Of a DNA stretch of 60,677 nt, positions 43,076-52,222 are shown piece by piece (the stretch's first letter is position 1; each line of letters begins with the position of its first letter). The position numbers and the translations under genes are program-made. The notes below the pieces were generated by a model. The model was not told the DNA's origin, ran no database searches, and saw only the letters and a list, made by a program, of their open reading frames with translations. The DNA comes from Kiritimatiellia bacterium (GTDB taxonomy: Bacteria; Verrucomicrobiota; Kiritimatiellia; UBA8416; JABMPJ01), in contig JADHWE010000007.1 of assembly GCA_016783675.1 (NCBI GenBank), forward strand, positions 1 to 60,677, in the 5' to 3' direction.

Positions 43076-45610
43076 CTATACTCCATACTCTTCCCCCGGC
43101 GGGAGATTCTCAAATACCAGATGTGCATCGGCCCTCGTCAATACCGTGTCGTACAACCCGATGTCTTCACCCTCGTGCTTGTTGATGCCCGTGTAGCTCA
43201 GACTGGCATCCTCATAGCGCTTGAACTTGTATACTGCATCGTTCATCAGAGCTGTGTTGAACACTCCCAGGCTAACCAGCAGCTCGAAGTCCTTCACCGT
43301 AAGCCCTGTGACCTTCTTGAACAGCCCCGGCTCCAGTTGCGTGATCACATCCTTCAGCGTCCGCTCGCGGTAGTCGGTCAGATACATGAAGACGGGAACT
43401 CGCGTAGCGAACTTGATGAGCTTCTCCTGGATCTGCCTGCGCTTGCTCTTGTATTCCTTTTCCTCGGCTGTAAGCTCCTTCTTCTCCTTGGTAGAGAGCG
43501 TTTCGTCGTTGGCCTCTTTGCGAGCTTTTTGTACGTGTTCAGACTTGTTGATGATGGTTTCGATATCCTGATTCAGATTGCGAAAACCCTCGATACTCAT
43601 GAGAGCGTCCATTGCCTTCTGGTCAGCCATGACGCGGCGTAGCGTGTCATTGTCGACGTTCACCAGTAGGGCGCTTTCCCACCGCCGTGCCAGCAAGGTT
43701 GCCGTTGTGCCACTCATCGCCATGTCGAGGATCCCGGCAGCGTCTATCTGCTTCATGGAACTGCCGTCATAGGCCAGCACCGGCAGAAAACTGATGAACT
43801 CCTCGACCTTTTTCTCCGGGTTCGTTTCGTTCACATTCAGCCGGCAACTGTAGTCGGCGATCTGGCGCAGAGCCCTGTCTGGCGCGAAGTCGAAGACGTA
43901 GCACTCCTCCTTGATGACCTGTTCCTCGTTCGGCGATGCCCCATCCGGGTTCATGACTGTCCAGGGAGACTGGACTCGAAAAGCCGCCTGAAAATACGTC
44001 TCCGGACTGGATGAGTTGCGGAGCATCAGTATGCCCGTCCACGGCTTCACGGTCACGCCCGTGGTCAGCTTTCCACACGACAATGTAATGGTCTTGGTCG
44101 TCAGGGGATCGTCCATTGCCTCCTGTACCGGTGGCAAGGCCGCGACCCCGATTCCGGCGGCGCTCCCCGCCGCCACGATGACTTCGTAGTCGTGGTAGAA
44201 ACGGTTCTGCTTCTTCGCCAGTAGGTTTCGCATGGCGTGACACGCCGCGACACTCGGGAGGAACCAGAAGGAATGCGATAGCACGCCGAGGAGGCGGGCA
44301 TCCGAAAACGGCATTGGCGGCTTCTGCGCTCCGAGCTTCAGATTGTCAATGCTTGTCGGCGTAAATGAGCCGCGAATGAGGTCCAGCCACTTCTGCACCT
44401 CGTCTTCGTACTTGAACTGCGCCAGTACGCCCAAACCCTCAGCGGCGAAGAATACATTCAGGTCGAACTCGTTGAACTCGCCCTGCATCGCGATTTCCCG
44501 GATTGCATCCGGCAACTGGTACGTGAGTAGCACCATCCGGGCCAACGCGGCGTATGGATTGCCTGTACCTTCCCAGTCCTGCTTCGCGCGCTGCTCGTCA
44601 GAATAGGTCCAGTTGAAGATCTGCTCTTCAATGAACTCGCCAGAGGCTATGGCTCGGAAAGGTGTGCCGGACAGATACAGGTAGGCGTCCGTCGTGATGG
44701 GCATAATCTGCTCGTCATAATACTGCATGCCTTCGCCCTCGCCGAACGCCACCTCCTTTGCATCTTCCGCCTCGAACAGCTCCTTTGCGCCCTCGCGCCA
44801 TGCGCCATAGTGATACTCGTCGAGGATGACACAATCCCAGTTCGTCGCGTGGACCCACTCGTTCTTCGTCTTGATACCGCCGGTGCTCGGGTTGCGGCCC
44901 AGGTAGTCCTGGAACGAACCAAAGCAGACGAACGGCCGCTTCTTGTTGGCCTCCTCGTATGTTAGCCCACCTGGCTTGATAAACTGCCACCCCTTGAACT
45001 CAACGTGGCACTTCAGGTCATCTTCCCACGCGCTCTGCACGGCCGGTTTGAACGTCAGTACGAGCACTTTCCGCCAGCCCATCTTCTTGGCCAACTGATA
45101 GGCCGCAAAGGTCTTCCCGAAGCGCATCTTGGCGTTCCACAGGAAGTGCGCGGGCTTGTTCCCGTTGCTCTTGTCCCTCCGCCAACTGCCGAAGTAAGCC
45201 GCAGTCTTCTCAATCGCCCCTGCCTGTTCTGGCCGCATCTGGAAATCCAGTGTGCGGTTCTCCTCGTTGAGCTGGCCGGTACTTACGGCGACAATGGCGG
45301 CTTTGACTTGGTCGACCGCGCACCGGAACCATTCACCATCCGGGTTCTTGACGCCATTGATACGAAGCATCCGGTGTACGTTATGATCGGTGAAGACTGT
45401 CCCATCACGACGCATTGCGAGTTCTTCGAGGACGATACGGTACGGGGGCTTCCCGGGCTTCTTTGTCGGGTACTGCTGGGCAACACGATCCTGCACGTCC
45501 ACGGTCGTGTAGCCAACCTTGAGCAAGCCCTCATACTGAGGATTCGTGTCCTCGTAGGCGTAGATCTTGGGCCTCACTGGTGGGCGTGGAGGAAAGAACC
45601 CGTCACTCAT
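43076..45610 (-). CDS. Helicase with N-terminal GIY-YIG-like (T5orf172) domain
   Basis: An 844-aa protein that looks like the restriction/translocase subunit of a modification-linked system. Residues about 15-100 match the T5orf172/MUG113 GIY-YIG-like fold ([30 protein letters not shown]). A superfamily 2 helicase core follows: NAKMRFGKT (motif I), [10 protein letters not shown] (DEAH-like motif II), YLSGTPFRA (motif III). The C-terminal part has a charged helical segment and no other nuclease that I can see. The start overlaps the end of the methyltransferase gene by 8 bases. Confidence 0.82.
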   Translation of the reverse strand: MSDGFFPPRPPVRPKIYAYEDTNPQYEGLLKVGYTTVDVQDRVAQQYPTKKPGKPPYRIVLEELAMRRDGTVFTDHNVHRMLRINGVKNPDGEWFRCAVDQVKAAIVAVSTGQLNEENRTLDFQMRPEQAGAIEKTAAYFGSWRRDKSNGNKPAHFLWNAKMRFGKTFAAYQLAKKMGWRKVLVLTFKPAVQSAWEDDLKCHVEFKGWQFIKPGGLTYEEANKKRPFVCFGSFQDYLGRNPSTGGIKTKNEWVHATNWDCVILDEYHYGAWREGAKELFEAEDAKEVAFGEGEGMQYYDEQIMPITTDAYLYLSGTPFRAIASGEFIEEQIFNWTYSDEQRAKQDWEGTGNPYAALARMVLLTYQLPDAIREIAMQGEFNEFDLNVFFAAEGLGVLAQFKYEDEVQKWLDLIRGSFTPTSIDNLKLGAQKPPMPFSDARLLGVLSHSFWFLPSVAACHAMRNLLAKKQNRFYHDYEVIVAAGSAAGIGVAALPPVQEAMDDPLTTKTITLSCGKLTTGVTVKPWTGILMLRNSSSPETYFQAAFRVQSPWTVMNPDGASPNEEQVIKEECYVFDFAPDRALRQIADYSCRLNVNETNPEKKVEEFISFLPVLAYDGSSMKQIDAAGILDMAMSGTTATLLARRWESALLVNVDNDTLRRVMADQKAMDALMSIEGFRNLNQDIETIINKSEHVQKARKEANDETLSTKEKKELTAEEKEYKSKRRQIQEKLIKFATRVPVFMYLTDYRERTLKDVITQLEPGLFKKVTGLTVKDFELLVSLGVFNTALMNDAVYKFKRYEDASLSYTGINKHEGEDIGLYDTVLTRADAHLVFENLPPGEEYGV

Positions 45611-47156
45611 CTCTGGCCTCCATAGGGCGGACTATGGATTCGACGAAGGCGATTTCCTTTTTGCTCAGTTTGTAACGTGCATAAAGCCGTTTGTCAGACC
45701 ACGGCTTTGACCAGTCCTGCGTGGGCACGAAGGTGTAAACCTTGCGCGTCGTGTCTTGAGAGGGTTTGTGTAAGAGGATCAGCAGGCGAGTCAGTCGGCA
45801 GTATAGGTAGGACAGCGCACTCTCGGCCTCACCCTCGGACTCGAATGGACCGATGCAGAGGTAAGTCTCCGAAGAGATGCTCCCAGGTTCGCCAATGAAT
45901 GGCGTGCTAATGATTCGGTGAGGGTAGGTGTCCTTGTTGCCGGTGCCCGGAGCAGCCCGACCGGTGAAAAGCTTCCACTTGTCGATCAGGTCAGTGCCGG
46001 TCGAGATCGATTTCCGAGCGACGTATCCCGTGCCACCGTTCTGATAGATCAGCAGATCGTTGCGCGTCTTCCTTTTCTTGCCCTTGAAAGTGGTCTCCAA
46101 CCCGAAAGGCTTCCTCGAACTGACCAGCTGGTCGAAGCGCTTCTTGTCAGGCAGTTGCAGGGAACCGGGCGATCCGCATTCGACGGCCATAACCTTCTTG
46201 AGAATAGACAGCCCTTCGTTGAACCGGATGAAAACGTCAGCCCCCTTCTCAAGGAGTGGCCGCGTTGCCGTTGTGACGGGCCAGTCCTTGTAATGGGTGC
46301 TCACTCGGCATGGCCCGGAGTTGTCGCGATCCCAGAGAAAATAGCAGACACCACCCTTCAGTCCCACGCCAGGAAACAGGTCGGACGCGCTAAGGAAGTC
46401 ATTGATCGAGCGCACACGGTCATCAGACAACATCGACTCCCGGAATTGGTCCAGGCCCTTGCCCCCAGCGAACCACCGGGAAGGAATGATCATGGACAGA
46501 AAACGGGGCTTCAGCTTCTTCGCCTGCTCAACGAATAGATGATAGATGGGGCGCGCGCTTTCGCCGAACCCGCCGTCGCTCAGTTGGTAGGGTGGGTTGC
46601 CAATGATGACATCGAATTTCATCTTGAATATCTCCTCCACGTCGTCGGTATGAATAAACTCATAGGCGTGGGTCTCCAGTTCCGATCCCCGCTCGTAGTT
46701 CTCTTTGTTTGCTCCGCAGAGGCGGCAACGCCCGTTCTGCCACGCGTGCTCCACGCGGCCGAAACGGATGTTCCCTTCCGGTGTGTCGAATGTCTCGCAG
46801 ACGGAGTAATCCCCATTCGCAGTCTTGGAGCAGTAAATAGACCTGCGTGAGAGCAAGGCTGTTAATTCCGTTATGGCGAACGCAAAGAGCTGCTTCTTGA
46901 AGATATGGTTCATTCGGTCTTGGCGATTCGGGATCTGCTTCTCTAGCCCTGTGTCCAAGCGCTTGGCGATCTCGCGCAGGAATACTCCCGACTTACATCC
47001 TGGATTGAAGAAGGTCGCCTCGCTGTTGCACCACAGATCTTCAGGCAGCATGTCCAGAATTCGGTTCGCTACTTGCGGTGGCGTGAAGACCTCATCGCTG
47101 CTGAGGTTCGCAATACAGGAAAGCACATCGGGGTTGTAGCCGCTACTGGTCAGCAT
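45603..47156 (-). CDS. Eco57I-like N6-adenine DNA methyltransferase
   Basis: A 517-aa methyltransferase. It begins with an [16 protein letters not shown] motif X region. Motif I is [12 protein letters not shown], a variant of the usual DPxCGSG, and the catalytic motif IV is [11 protein letters not shown]. An internal CRLCG...C cluster may bind zinc. The C-terminal half (from about residue 330) probably recognises DNA, as in Eco57I-type enzymes. It overlaps the preceding methyltransferase-like gene by 14 bases and the helicase gene by 8. Confidence 0.85.
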   Translation of the reverse strand: MLTSSGYNPDVLSCIANLSSDEVFTPPQVANRILDMLPEDLWCNSEATFFNPGCKSGVFLREIAKRLDTGLEKQIPNRQDRMNHIFKKQLFAFAITELTALLSRRSIYCSKTANGDYSVCETFDTPEGNIRFGRVEHAWQNGRCRLCGANKENYERGSELETHAYEFIHTDDVEEIFKMKFDVIIGNPPYQLSDGGFGESARPIYHLFVEQAKKLKPRFLSMIIPSRWFAGGKGLDQFRESMLSDDRVRSINDFLSASDLFPGVGLKGGVCYFLWDRDNSGPCRVSTHYKDWPVTTATRPLLEKGADVFIRFNEGLSILKKVMAVECGSPGSLQLPDKKRFDQLVSSRKPFGLETTFKGKKRKTRNDLLIYQNGGTGYVARKSISTGTDLIDKWKLFTGRAAPGTGNKDTYPHRIISTPFIGEPGSISSETYLCIGPFESEGEAESALSYLYCRLTRLLILLHKPSQDTTRKVYTFVPTQDWSKPWSDKRLYARYKLSKKEIAFVESIVRPMEARDE

Positions 47157-47832
47157 GGGCGATCTCCATGAAGTGGGTGGGACGGTACTCCTTCACCGGC
47201 TTGGGAATGTAGACATCCTCACCGAGATCGGAGAAGAGCGGTAGTTGCTTGGCCTTCTCAAGGTCAGGAAAGAGCAAAGCCTGTCGCGCTTCCTCATGCC
47301 GAAGCAAACCGCCAAAAGTGAAGTCACGCCGTTTCAGCATGCTGCCGTTGACCGGCGACCACTCCGAGAACACTATCGGTACTCGCGGTTCGGTCTTGGT
47401 CTTAAGATCAAGGGCGTCGCCCCAGATGATGTTGTGCGCCAAGATGAAGCGTACAGCTTCACGGCAACCGTCATTGGCCTGCTCCTTGAACAAACACGTG
47501 TACGCGTTGTCGAACACGACGAACAACCGCTCCCGGCAAGCACGAACGTTGTCCTCCAGTATGTCGATGCCGTAAATCGAAGAGACGGCCAGGACGGCGT
47601 AGCGCTCGTAGTCGAGCTGTGCCTTGCCGTATCGCTTCTCAACAACCGCCAACTTCCGTTCAAGAATCGGAGTGAGGAAGTTCCCGGTGCCGCAAGCCGG
47701 TTCAAGGAAACGGGAGTCGATTCGCTCGGTCTCCTGCTTCACTAGATCAAGCATCGCGTTGACTTCACGCTGTCCGGTCAACACCTCACCGTGATCCGCA
47801 ACACGCTGCTTCGATATGACTTGCGCTTCCAT
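47143..47832 (-). CDS. Truncated-looking N6 methyltransferase-domain protein without NPPY
   Basis: A 229-aa protein with a good SAM-binding motif, [12 protein letters not shown], and [17 protein letters not shown] for motif II, preceded by the usual N-terminal helix. The catalytic (N/D)PPY motif is absent; the chain ends with a unique 60-residue tail. Next to it is a methyltransferase with a weak motif I but intact NPPY. The pair may form a heterodimer in which this subunit supplies SAM binding, or this one may be non-catalytic. Confidence 0.72.
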   Translation of the reverse strand: MEAQVISKQRVADHGEVLTGQREVNAMLDLVKQETERIDSRFLEPACGTGNFLTPILERKLAVVEKRYGKAQLDYERYAVLAVSSIYGIDILEDNVRACRERLFVVFDNAYTCLFKEQANDGCREAVRFILAHNIIWGDALDLKTKTEPRVPIVFSEWSPVNGSMLKRRDFTFGGLLRHEEARQALLFPDLEKAKQLPLFSDLGEDVYIPKPVKEYRPTHFMEIAHADQ

Positions 47833-47884
47833 GCTAGCTCAATCTGTTCCGCACTACGTCTTCCACTCTCACACCGCGACTCCG

Positions 47885-48082
47885 TTACTTCAGAGGGCCT
47901 GAATTCTCGTCCTTCCCCGTCCGGACCCACCCATCTACCTCGGACACCTTGAATCGCCAGACCCGACCCACCTGATGGGCCGGTAGGCCACGGTTGCGTA
48001 TCCACCGGTGCACAGTGTCCTGGCTCACCGCCAAATGCTGCGCGATTTCCTCAAGAGAGACCCAAGGCTCAGGTTTCATCAT
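47885..48082 (-). CDS. Small helix-turn-helix DNA-binding protein (excisionase/MerR-like, HTH_17)
   Basis: A 65-aa protein with the HTH_17 pattern WVSLEEIAQHLAVSQDTVHR, then WIRNRGLPAHQVGRVWRF, a wing reading helix-turn-helix. Such proteins act as excisionases or as controllers of restriction-modification genes. The ATG at 48082 has a GAGGGG site; the frame extends 8 codons upstream. It is the first gene of the minus-strand restriction-like operon and likely its control protein. Confidence 0.8.
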   Translation of the reverse strand: MMKPEPWVSLEEIAQHLAVSQDTVHRWIRNRGLPAHQVGRVWRFKVSEVDGWVRTGKDENSGPLK

Positions 48083-48212
48083 GTCCCCTCGATCATTATC
48101 TACCATTGCACGCTACTCCGTAGCCTTTGCGCACGTGCGCGATACTTGCACGCGGCGAGCACTGCGTCACTTCGTTCTTCTGTAGCATTTCCAAAATCGA
48201 TCCCCTTATGGA

Positions 48213-48830
48213 TTACCCGGACCAATAGGTCCGAAGTATCAGCGCAGCAGCTATGAAGACAGCTTGCGCCAGGCATCCGAGGAAAAAGTACCTCCACGCC
48301 TCATTCACTTTCGTCCCCTTAAGGTTGGCTATGTCCACGTTGTTCTTGTACGTGACCAGCTTATCGGCTGCCAGATCGCGCTGCATCTCTTTGGGGGTCT
48401 TGCTAGTTCCGGAAATCCAACCATCTTCGTCCAGTCGACACAGCGGACGTGCACGCAGGGAGACCAGAGAATTCCAAGTGGCCAAGAAGAACAAGCCCAA
48501 AGAAAGCAGAAAAACAACAACCATCGCAAACCAACACCAGAAGTGGCTCCAGGAGTGTGGACTCATCCCGGGCGCGATCAGCGTAAAGCCCAGAGGCGCT
48601 AGCGCCAGCAGGAGGCCGGATGCCCCCAGCATAGCCGATCCCTTTGCTGTCCAGCTATCGAAACGTGATACTTCATCCGCATTGAGTTGGGTCAGCTCCG
48701 CAGCCACCTGTTCAAGCACAGCGCTGTCGGACGGCAGCTTGTCTACGTACTGTTCGGCACTCCGCACCTCCGGCGTCTCCATTTCACTACCGCTGAAGAC
48801 TTCCTTCTCAAGGATATCCACTATCTTCAT
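48213..48830 (-). CDS. Three-TM membrane protein, SLATT/PycTM-like
   Basis: A 205-aa protein. A soluble N-terminal region carries RFDSWTAKGSAML immediately before a TM pair (LGASGLLLALAPLGFTLIA and FAMVVVFLLSLGLFFLATW). A charged helical stretch and a last TM (FLGCLAQAVFIAAALIL) follow. The D-x(3)-K-A/G motif ahead of the first TM resembles SLATT and Pycsar TM effectors, which disrupt membranes. Here it is coupled (4-base overlap) to a RiPP ligase gene, so it might equally be an exporter, immunity or toxin component. Family assignment is tentative. Confidence 0.55.
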   Translation of the reverse strand: MKIVDILEKEVFSGSEMETPEVRSAEQYVDKLPSDSAVLEQVAAELTQLNADEVSRFDSWTAKGSAMLGASGLLLALAPLGFTLIAPGMSPHSWSHFWCWFAMVVVFLLSLGLFFLATWNSLVSLRARPLCRLDEDGWISGTSKTPKEMQRDLAADKLVTYKNNVDIANLKGTKVNEAWRYFFLGCLAQAVFIAAALILRTYWSG

Positions 48831-49801
48831 CGTGTGCCCCCGTCCCGGAGAAACTCGACCATGTATTGAATCATTCCGTTATTGAGGTCCAGATCCAGCC
48901 ACGCCCACTGGCCATTCGGATTGTTCTCGAGAAACACGTACGCGCCGTCGGGGGTTTTCACGAAATCAAATGCCGAGAACTTCAAGCCATAGTGATCCAT
49001 AAACAGAAAGCACTTATCGAGGAGATCCTTGGGAACTGTTGTCGTGAAGTACTTTGCATCCTGACACAGGTTCCGGCGCCAGTCATGTTTCGTCGATTCT
49101 TCGTGCTGGGAGTCGACTCCCACGACAAATGCACGCCGCCCAATGACTGTAATCCGCAGCTCATACTGCTTCTGCACGTAGTCCTGCAGCAGGCACGGGG
49201 CGTAGCTGACCTGATGGAGATTGTCCATGTCTTGAGGAGTCAGAACTGAAGTGTAGATGAGCTCCACGTTTCCGTCGGGGTACTCAACGCTTCCCCCTGT
49301 CAGAGGCTTGACGATCTTCTCGCCCGGCGTCTCATCGCAAAAGGCTGCTGCCCTCTCAGGGCTGTTCGTGACCAGTGTTCGCGGGACTGTGAAGCCGAGC
49401 GACGCTGCGATCTGCAGCTGGTAGAGCTTATCATTGGCGCGACGGATGGATTCCGGCCGACTAACCCAGAAGGCATGCTCAAGAAGACGGTATGTGCCGC
49501 GAAGAAAGGCTCTACTCTCTTCCAGTGCGAAGGTCCGAGCTTCCGGCTGTTGGACATCCCCGCTGATTGACGGCGGGTTGGGCTTCCGGTACCAAACCAC
49601 TGAAATCTCGGAGAACTCCATCTCCCTGCCGTCTACGGACAGCATGCCAGACGAACCGCCGGTGCCACAGCTTACACTCAACTGGACGGATTGCGGGTAC
49701 TGGTCGGTATTCAACCGCATGAAATCAACATGTGCATCCTTCAGTCCCGTGGCAACGAGATCAGCGGTTGCATCGTCCGTACCCGTTACGATCAGAAGCA
49801 T
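48827..49801 (-). CDS. MvdD-type ATP-grasp RiPP ligase (graspetide synthetase)
   Basis: A 324-aa ATP-grasp enzyme of the group that forms ester or amide cross-links between side chains of a ribosomal peptide. Hallmarks are VVWYRKP in the N-terminal domain, the ATP-binding segment GEKIVKPLTGGS, YELRITVIGRRAFVVGVDSQ, and the C-terminal ENNPNGQWAWLD with metal-binding residues. Four small genes with matching precursor features lie directly upstream, the last ending 3 bases before this ATG. One ligase is present, in contrast to the MvdC/MvdD pair of microviridin loci. Confidence 0.88.
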   Translation of the reverse strand: MLLIVTGTDDATADLVATGLKDAHVDFMRLNTDQYPQSVQLSVSCGTGGSSGMLSVDGREMEFSEISVVWYRKPNPPSISGDVQQPEARTFALEESRAFLRGTYRLLEHAFWVSRPESIRRANDKLYQLQIAASLGFTVPRTLVTNSPERAAAFCDETPGEKIVKPLTGGSVEYPDGNVELIYTSVLTPQDMDNLHQVSYAPCLLQDYVQKQYELRITVIGRRAFVVGVDSQHEESTKHDWRRNLCQDAKYFTTTVPKDLLDKCFLFMDHYGLKFSAFDFVKTPDGAYVFLENNPNGQWAWLDLDLNNGMIQYMVEFLRDGGTR

Positions 49802-49804
49802 GTC

Positions 49805-49948
49805 TCAGTCCGTGTCCTTGTTTTCGCGCGCTACGCGCGTAATGGTCTGCGTTGCCGTGGCTGCAACCGATTCGGAGCATCCGGCTTGGGCTTTGGCGGC
49901 TTGCCTCTTGGCAAAACACAATGGCTCCTCGTTGCGCTCAGTCGTCAT
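49805..49948 (-). CDS. Predicted graspetide precursor peptide 4
   Basis: A 47-aa peptide with leader motif PLCFAKRQ and C-terminal core TQTITRVARENKDTD. Alternating Thr residues are followed by ENxDxD, the acceptor and donor pattern of ATP-grasp cross-linking. Its start overlaps the end of precursor 3 (ATG within GATGACGAC). A GGGAG ribosome site lies inside that gene. Its stop is 3 bases from the ligase ATG. It also has two Cys, unlike the others. Confidence 0.8.
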   Translation of the reverse strand: MTTERNEEPLCFAKRQAAKAQAGCSESVAATATQTITRVARENKDTD

Positions 49949-50111
49949 CACTATTCTCCCTGCGCACATTGGTAATGGTCTTTGTTCCCGACATGGCGAA
50001 GCTGTTGCCAGGTCGCGCCATCACTGGCTGCTCCTTCTTGCTGAAAGCCAGAGGGATACTGCCCCGTTGCGGTGTGGCGGCAATGTCTTTGCCGTCCTTC
50101 TCAGTCTGCAT
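49938..50111 (-). CDS. Predicted graspetide precursor peptide 3
   Basis: A 57-aa peptide: a charged N-terminal leader, the motif PLAFSKKE at about residue 20, and the C-terminal core TKTITNVRRENSDDD. It shares both blocks with the three neighbours. An AAGGAG site precedes the ATG, which overlaps the stop region of precursor 2. Confidence 0.82.
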   Translation of the reverse strand: MQTEKDGKDIAATPQRGSIPLAFSKKEQPVMARPGNSFAMSGTKTITNVRRENSDDD

Positions 50112-50310
50112 CTACGTTCTCCTTCTGCACTTCGGTGATTGTCTTTGTGCCTGCATAGATCCTCGTGGCGATGGCGCTTGCCCGGTCGCGTGCGGCCATG
50201 CCCGGGAATTCTCTCTTGCCAAAGAGCAGTGGCACGGATGCTACGCCTGTTTCGTCCGTAGCATTCTCGCACTCGCGATCCGCCTTGCTGAGTGTAGCGT
50301 TAGTCTGCAT
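50101..50310 (-). CDS. Predicted graspetide precursor peptide 2
   Basis: A 69-aa peptide with leader motif PLLFGKRE near residue 28 and C-terminal core TKTITEVQKENVDAD. Start chosen at 50310 because of an AAGGAG site 8 bases upstream; the frame is open to 50463 but overlaps precursor 1. This and the other cores end within a few residues of the stop, as usual for such RiPPs. Confidence 0.82.
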   Translation of the reverse strand: MQTNATLSKADRECENATDETGVASVPLLFGKREFPGMAARDRASAIATRIYAGTKTITEVQKENVDAD

Positions 50311-50470
50311 CAGGATTCTCCTTCGTTGCAGTCGCCGTCTTGGTGGCGCTGGACACGTGGAGCGCATCAAGGGAAACGGCGGGCTTCTCTCGCTTCGAGA
50401 AGGTGATCGGTAGCGGGTCCTGGCCTTGGCTAGGTACATCGGCTTTGCCTGAGGCTGCAGCAATATGCAT
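50300..50470 (-). CDS. Predicted graspetide precursor peptide 1
   Basis: A 56-aa peptide with PLPITFSKRE as the leader motif and C-terminal core TKTATATKENPDAD. The start at 50470 has a GGAGGA site 6 bases upstream; in-frame ATGs at 50476 and 50485 are less likely. It is the first of four tandem paralogues, 20 bases after the MBL-fold gene. Confidence 0.8.
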   Translation of the reverse strand: MHIAAASGKADVPSQGQDPLPITFSKREKPAVSLDALHVSSATKTATATKENPDAD

Positions 50471-50490
50471 TTCCATTTCCTCCATCACAG

Positions 50491-51297
50491 TTAACCGGTC
50501 GTGACGTGCCACGATGCCCCGACGTCCTTTGTGATCGTGATCATTCCATCTCTTCGTGTCGAAAGAACATACCGCGTGCCGCCGCCCTCCCAAGGAACGC
50601 CCTGGGCATGCCTAGAGTAGTCCTGTTCTTGTGTCGCGAACTGCTTGCGGGCGTCGGAGACAATCACCAGATACGGAGTGCAGTAGTCGAACACTTCGGC
50701 ACAGTAACCGGACTGTCTGCCATGATGAGAGGCAACCAAGAAGCTCGTGCTTCGCAAGATGGTCCGGAAGCTGGCGTCCTCCAGCAGTGCGAGCCAGCCA
50801 GATCGTTCGACATCCCCAGGAAAGAGAATGCCGAGGCCATCATAGCGAAGGAATGTCACCAGGCTCAGGTTGTTCGTGTCCGTGAAGGTGGGGTACGAGT
50901 TGCAGAACGTCTGAATCTCAATACCTGCGAAGTCTGGAGGATTGGGTTCGTCGTAAATCCATTTCTCATGCATGTCCAGCAGGCTATCCATGGCGCGGCT
51001 AATCGGCCCTTGAGTCTCTTTCATCTGCCGCAGTGCCTGTGGTGGCAAAGACCGGTTCCTAGAAAAGAGAGTGATGGGCAACGCAGCACGCAGCCTCGGG
51101 AGGTCGGCAATGTGATCCTGGTCGAAGTTGGAGACGAAGAGGTGCTCAATTCCCGAACACCCATTGCGGGGCAGGTATGACGAAGGTCTGAACCCCGTCG
51201 TGTCGTTGAATCCACAATCAATGAGTATCACATTGCCGTTGTTCGCAATAATGTACGCGCAGAATCCGTGCTCCACATTGAATATCTGGACTCTCAT
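50491..51297 (-). CDS. ComEC-like MBL-fold protein with altered metal motif
   Basis: A 268-aa metallo-beta-lactamase-fold protein resembling the ComEC hydrolase domain. The metal motif is SNFDQDH (56-62), where the first His of the ComEC-type SHxDxDH is replaced by Asn. LFPGDVE and ASHHGR supply the later ligands. It leads the RiPP operon, 20 bases before precursor 1, so it may process the product or its leader or hydrolyse a phosphoester; none of this is shown. The frame starts at 51315, but MRVQIFNVEHG at 51297 matches the fold start. Confidence 0.78.
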   Translation of the reverse strand: MRVQIFNVEHGFCAYIIANNGNVILIDCGFNDTTGFRPSSYLPRNGCSGIEHLFVSNFDQDHIADLPRLRAALPITLFSRNRSLPPQALRQMKETQGPISRAMDSLLDMHEKWIYDEPNPPDFAGIEIQTFCNSYPTFTDTNNLSLVTFLRYDGLGILFPGDVERSGWLALLEDASFRTILRSTSFLVASHHGRQSGYCAEVFDYCTPYLVIVSDARKQFATQEQDYSRHAQGVPWEGGGTRYVLSTRRDGMITITKDVGASWHVTTG

Positions 51298-51472
51298 CAC
51301 TACTGAGACACCCATGCTTCAGACTTCATATTTCTCACCTTCACATTCTCTAACATTGCAAAACCATGCGGAGTCTTGCATACTCATGCGCAAATGGCAA
51401 GAGGTCACTACTGTGCAGCGCGGATGTTGATGCGAGAGATACCTCTTCAGCCACATGCACGGAGGTCTCGTC
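51298..51472. other. Divergent promoter region between RiPP and ubiquitin-like operons
   Basis: These 175 bases separate the minus-strand RiPP operon from the plus-strand membrane-protein/MBL/E2-E1 operon. The middle is AT-richer than its surroundings. No specific operator was recognised. Confidence 0.4.
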
Positions 51473-52204
51473 ATGGAAATGAAGGCACTTGATGCGTACA
51501 GTTTGAAGGCGCGGTACTACCCCACGGTGATCGTCTTGGCGCCGTTGTGCCTTGTCGTCCTCGCTGTGGGCAGCGGGGTCTGGGATCCGATGAAGGGTAC
51601 CATATCCGCAGTGGTCTCGGCACTCGGCATGGCCCTGGTGATGGACCAGGTGGGACGGGACCAAGGCAAGAAGAAGGAGCCCCGTCTCTATGACGCTTGG
51701 GGCGGCAAGCCGTCCACCCGAATGTTGCGACATCACGACACAACGCTGGATGGTGTAACGCGCCGTCGGTACCACGAGAAGCTTGCGGAGCTGATTCCGA
51801 GCGTACGAATGCCAACGGTCGAGGACGAGGCGGCGAATCCGGAGGCGGCGGACGCCGTCTACGAATCGTGCGGGGCGTTCCTACGTCAGAAGACCCGTGG
51901 CAAGGACTACGCGCTGCTGTTTCAGGAAAACACGAACTATGGCTTCCGACGCAATCTGTGGGGCATGAAGTCGGCCGGCATCGTGATCTCCATCGTCGGC
52001 ACGCTAGGGTGTTCCGGCTTAACGGCGTGGTATCTGCTGGCTGGCAAGGCGGACTGGTTGGTGTCGGGGATATGCGCATCTGTCTGCATTGTTCAGCTGG
52101 TGTTGTGGACGTTTCGATTCACCCCTGATTGGGTCCGAATCCCGGCAGAAGAATACGCGCGCCAGCTACTGGCGGCATGCGACTCACTTACCCCAAATCA
52201 ATAG
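51473..52204 (+). CDS. Predicted four-TM membrane protein
   Basis: A 243-aa membrane protein of unknown family. Two TM helices lie near the N-terminus (TVIVLAPLCLVVLAVGSGVW and a second around GTISAVVSALGMALVMDQVG). A cytoplasmic domain of about 100 residues and two more TM helices (IVISIVGTLGCSGLTAWYLL, ICASVCIVQLVLWTF) follow. The ATG at 51473 has a GGAGG site 8 bases upstream. It opens the operon with MBL, E2-E1, JAB and nuclease genes and could be its membrane effector. Confidence 0.72.
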   Translation: MEMKALDAYSLKARYYPTVIVLAPLCLVVLAVGSGVWDPMKGTISAVVSALGMALVMDQVGRDQGKKKEPRLYDAWGGKPSTRMLRHHDTTLDGVTRRRYHEKLAELIPSVRMPTVEDEAANPEAADAVYESCGAFLRQKTRGKDYALLFQENTNYGFRRNLWGMKSAGIVISIVGTLGCSGLTAWYLLAGKADWLVSGICASVCIVQLVLWTFRFTPDWVRIPAEEYARQLLAACDSLTPNQ

Positions 52205-52222
52205 AGACAGAAGGAGGCATAT

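Noticed and set aside
47143-47156. A frameshift splitting one methyltransferase gene into two
   Set aside because: Both proteins begin with their own N-terminal methyltransferase region and have separate motif I versions, so they are two genes with a 14-base overlap.
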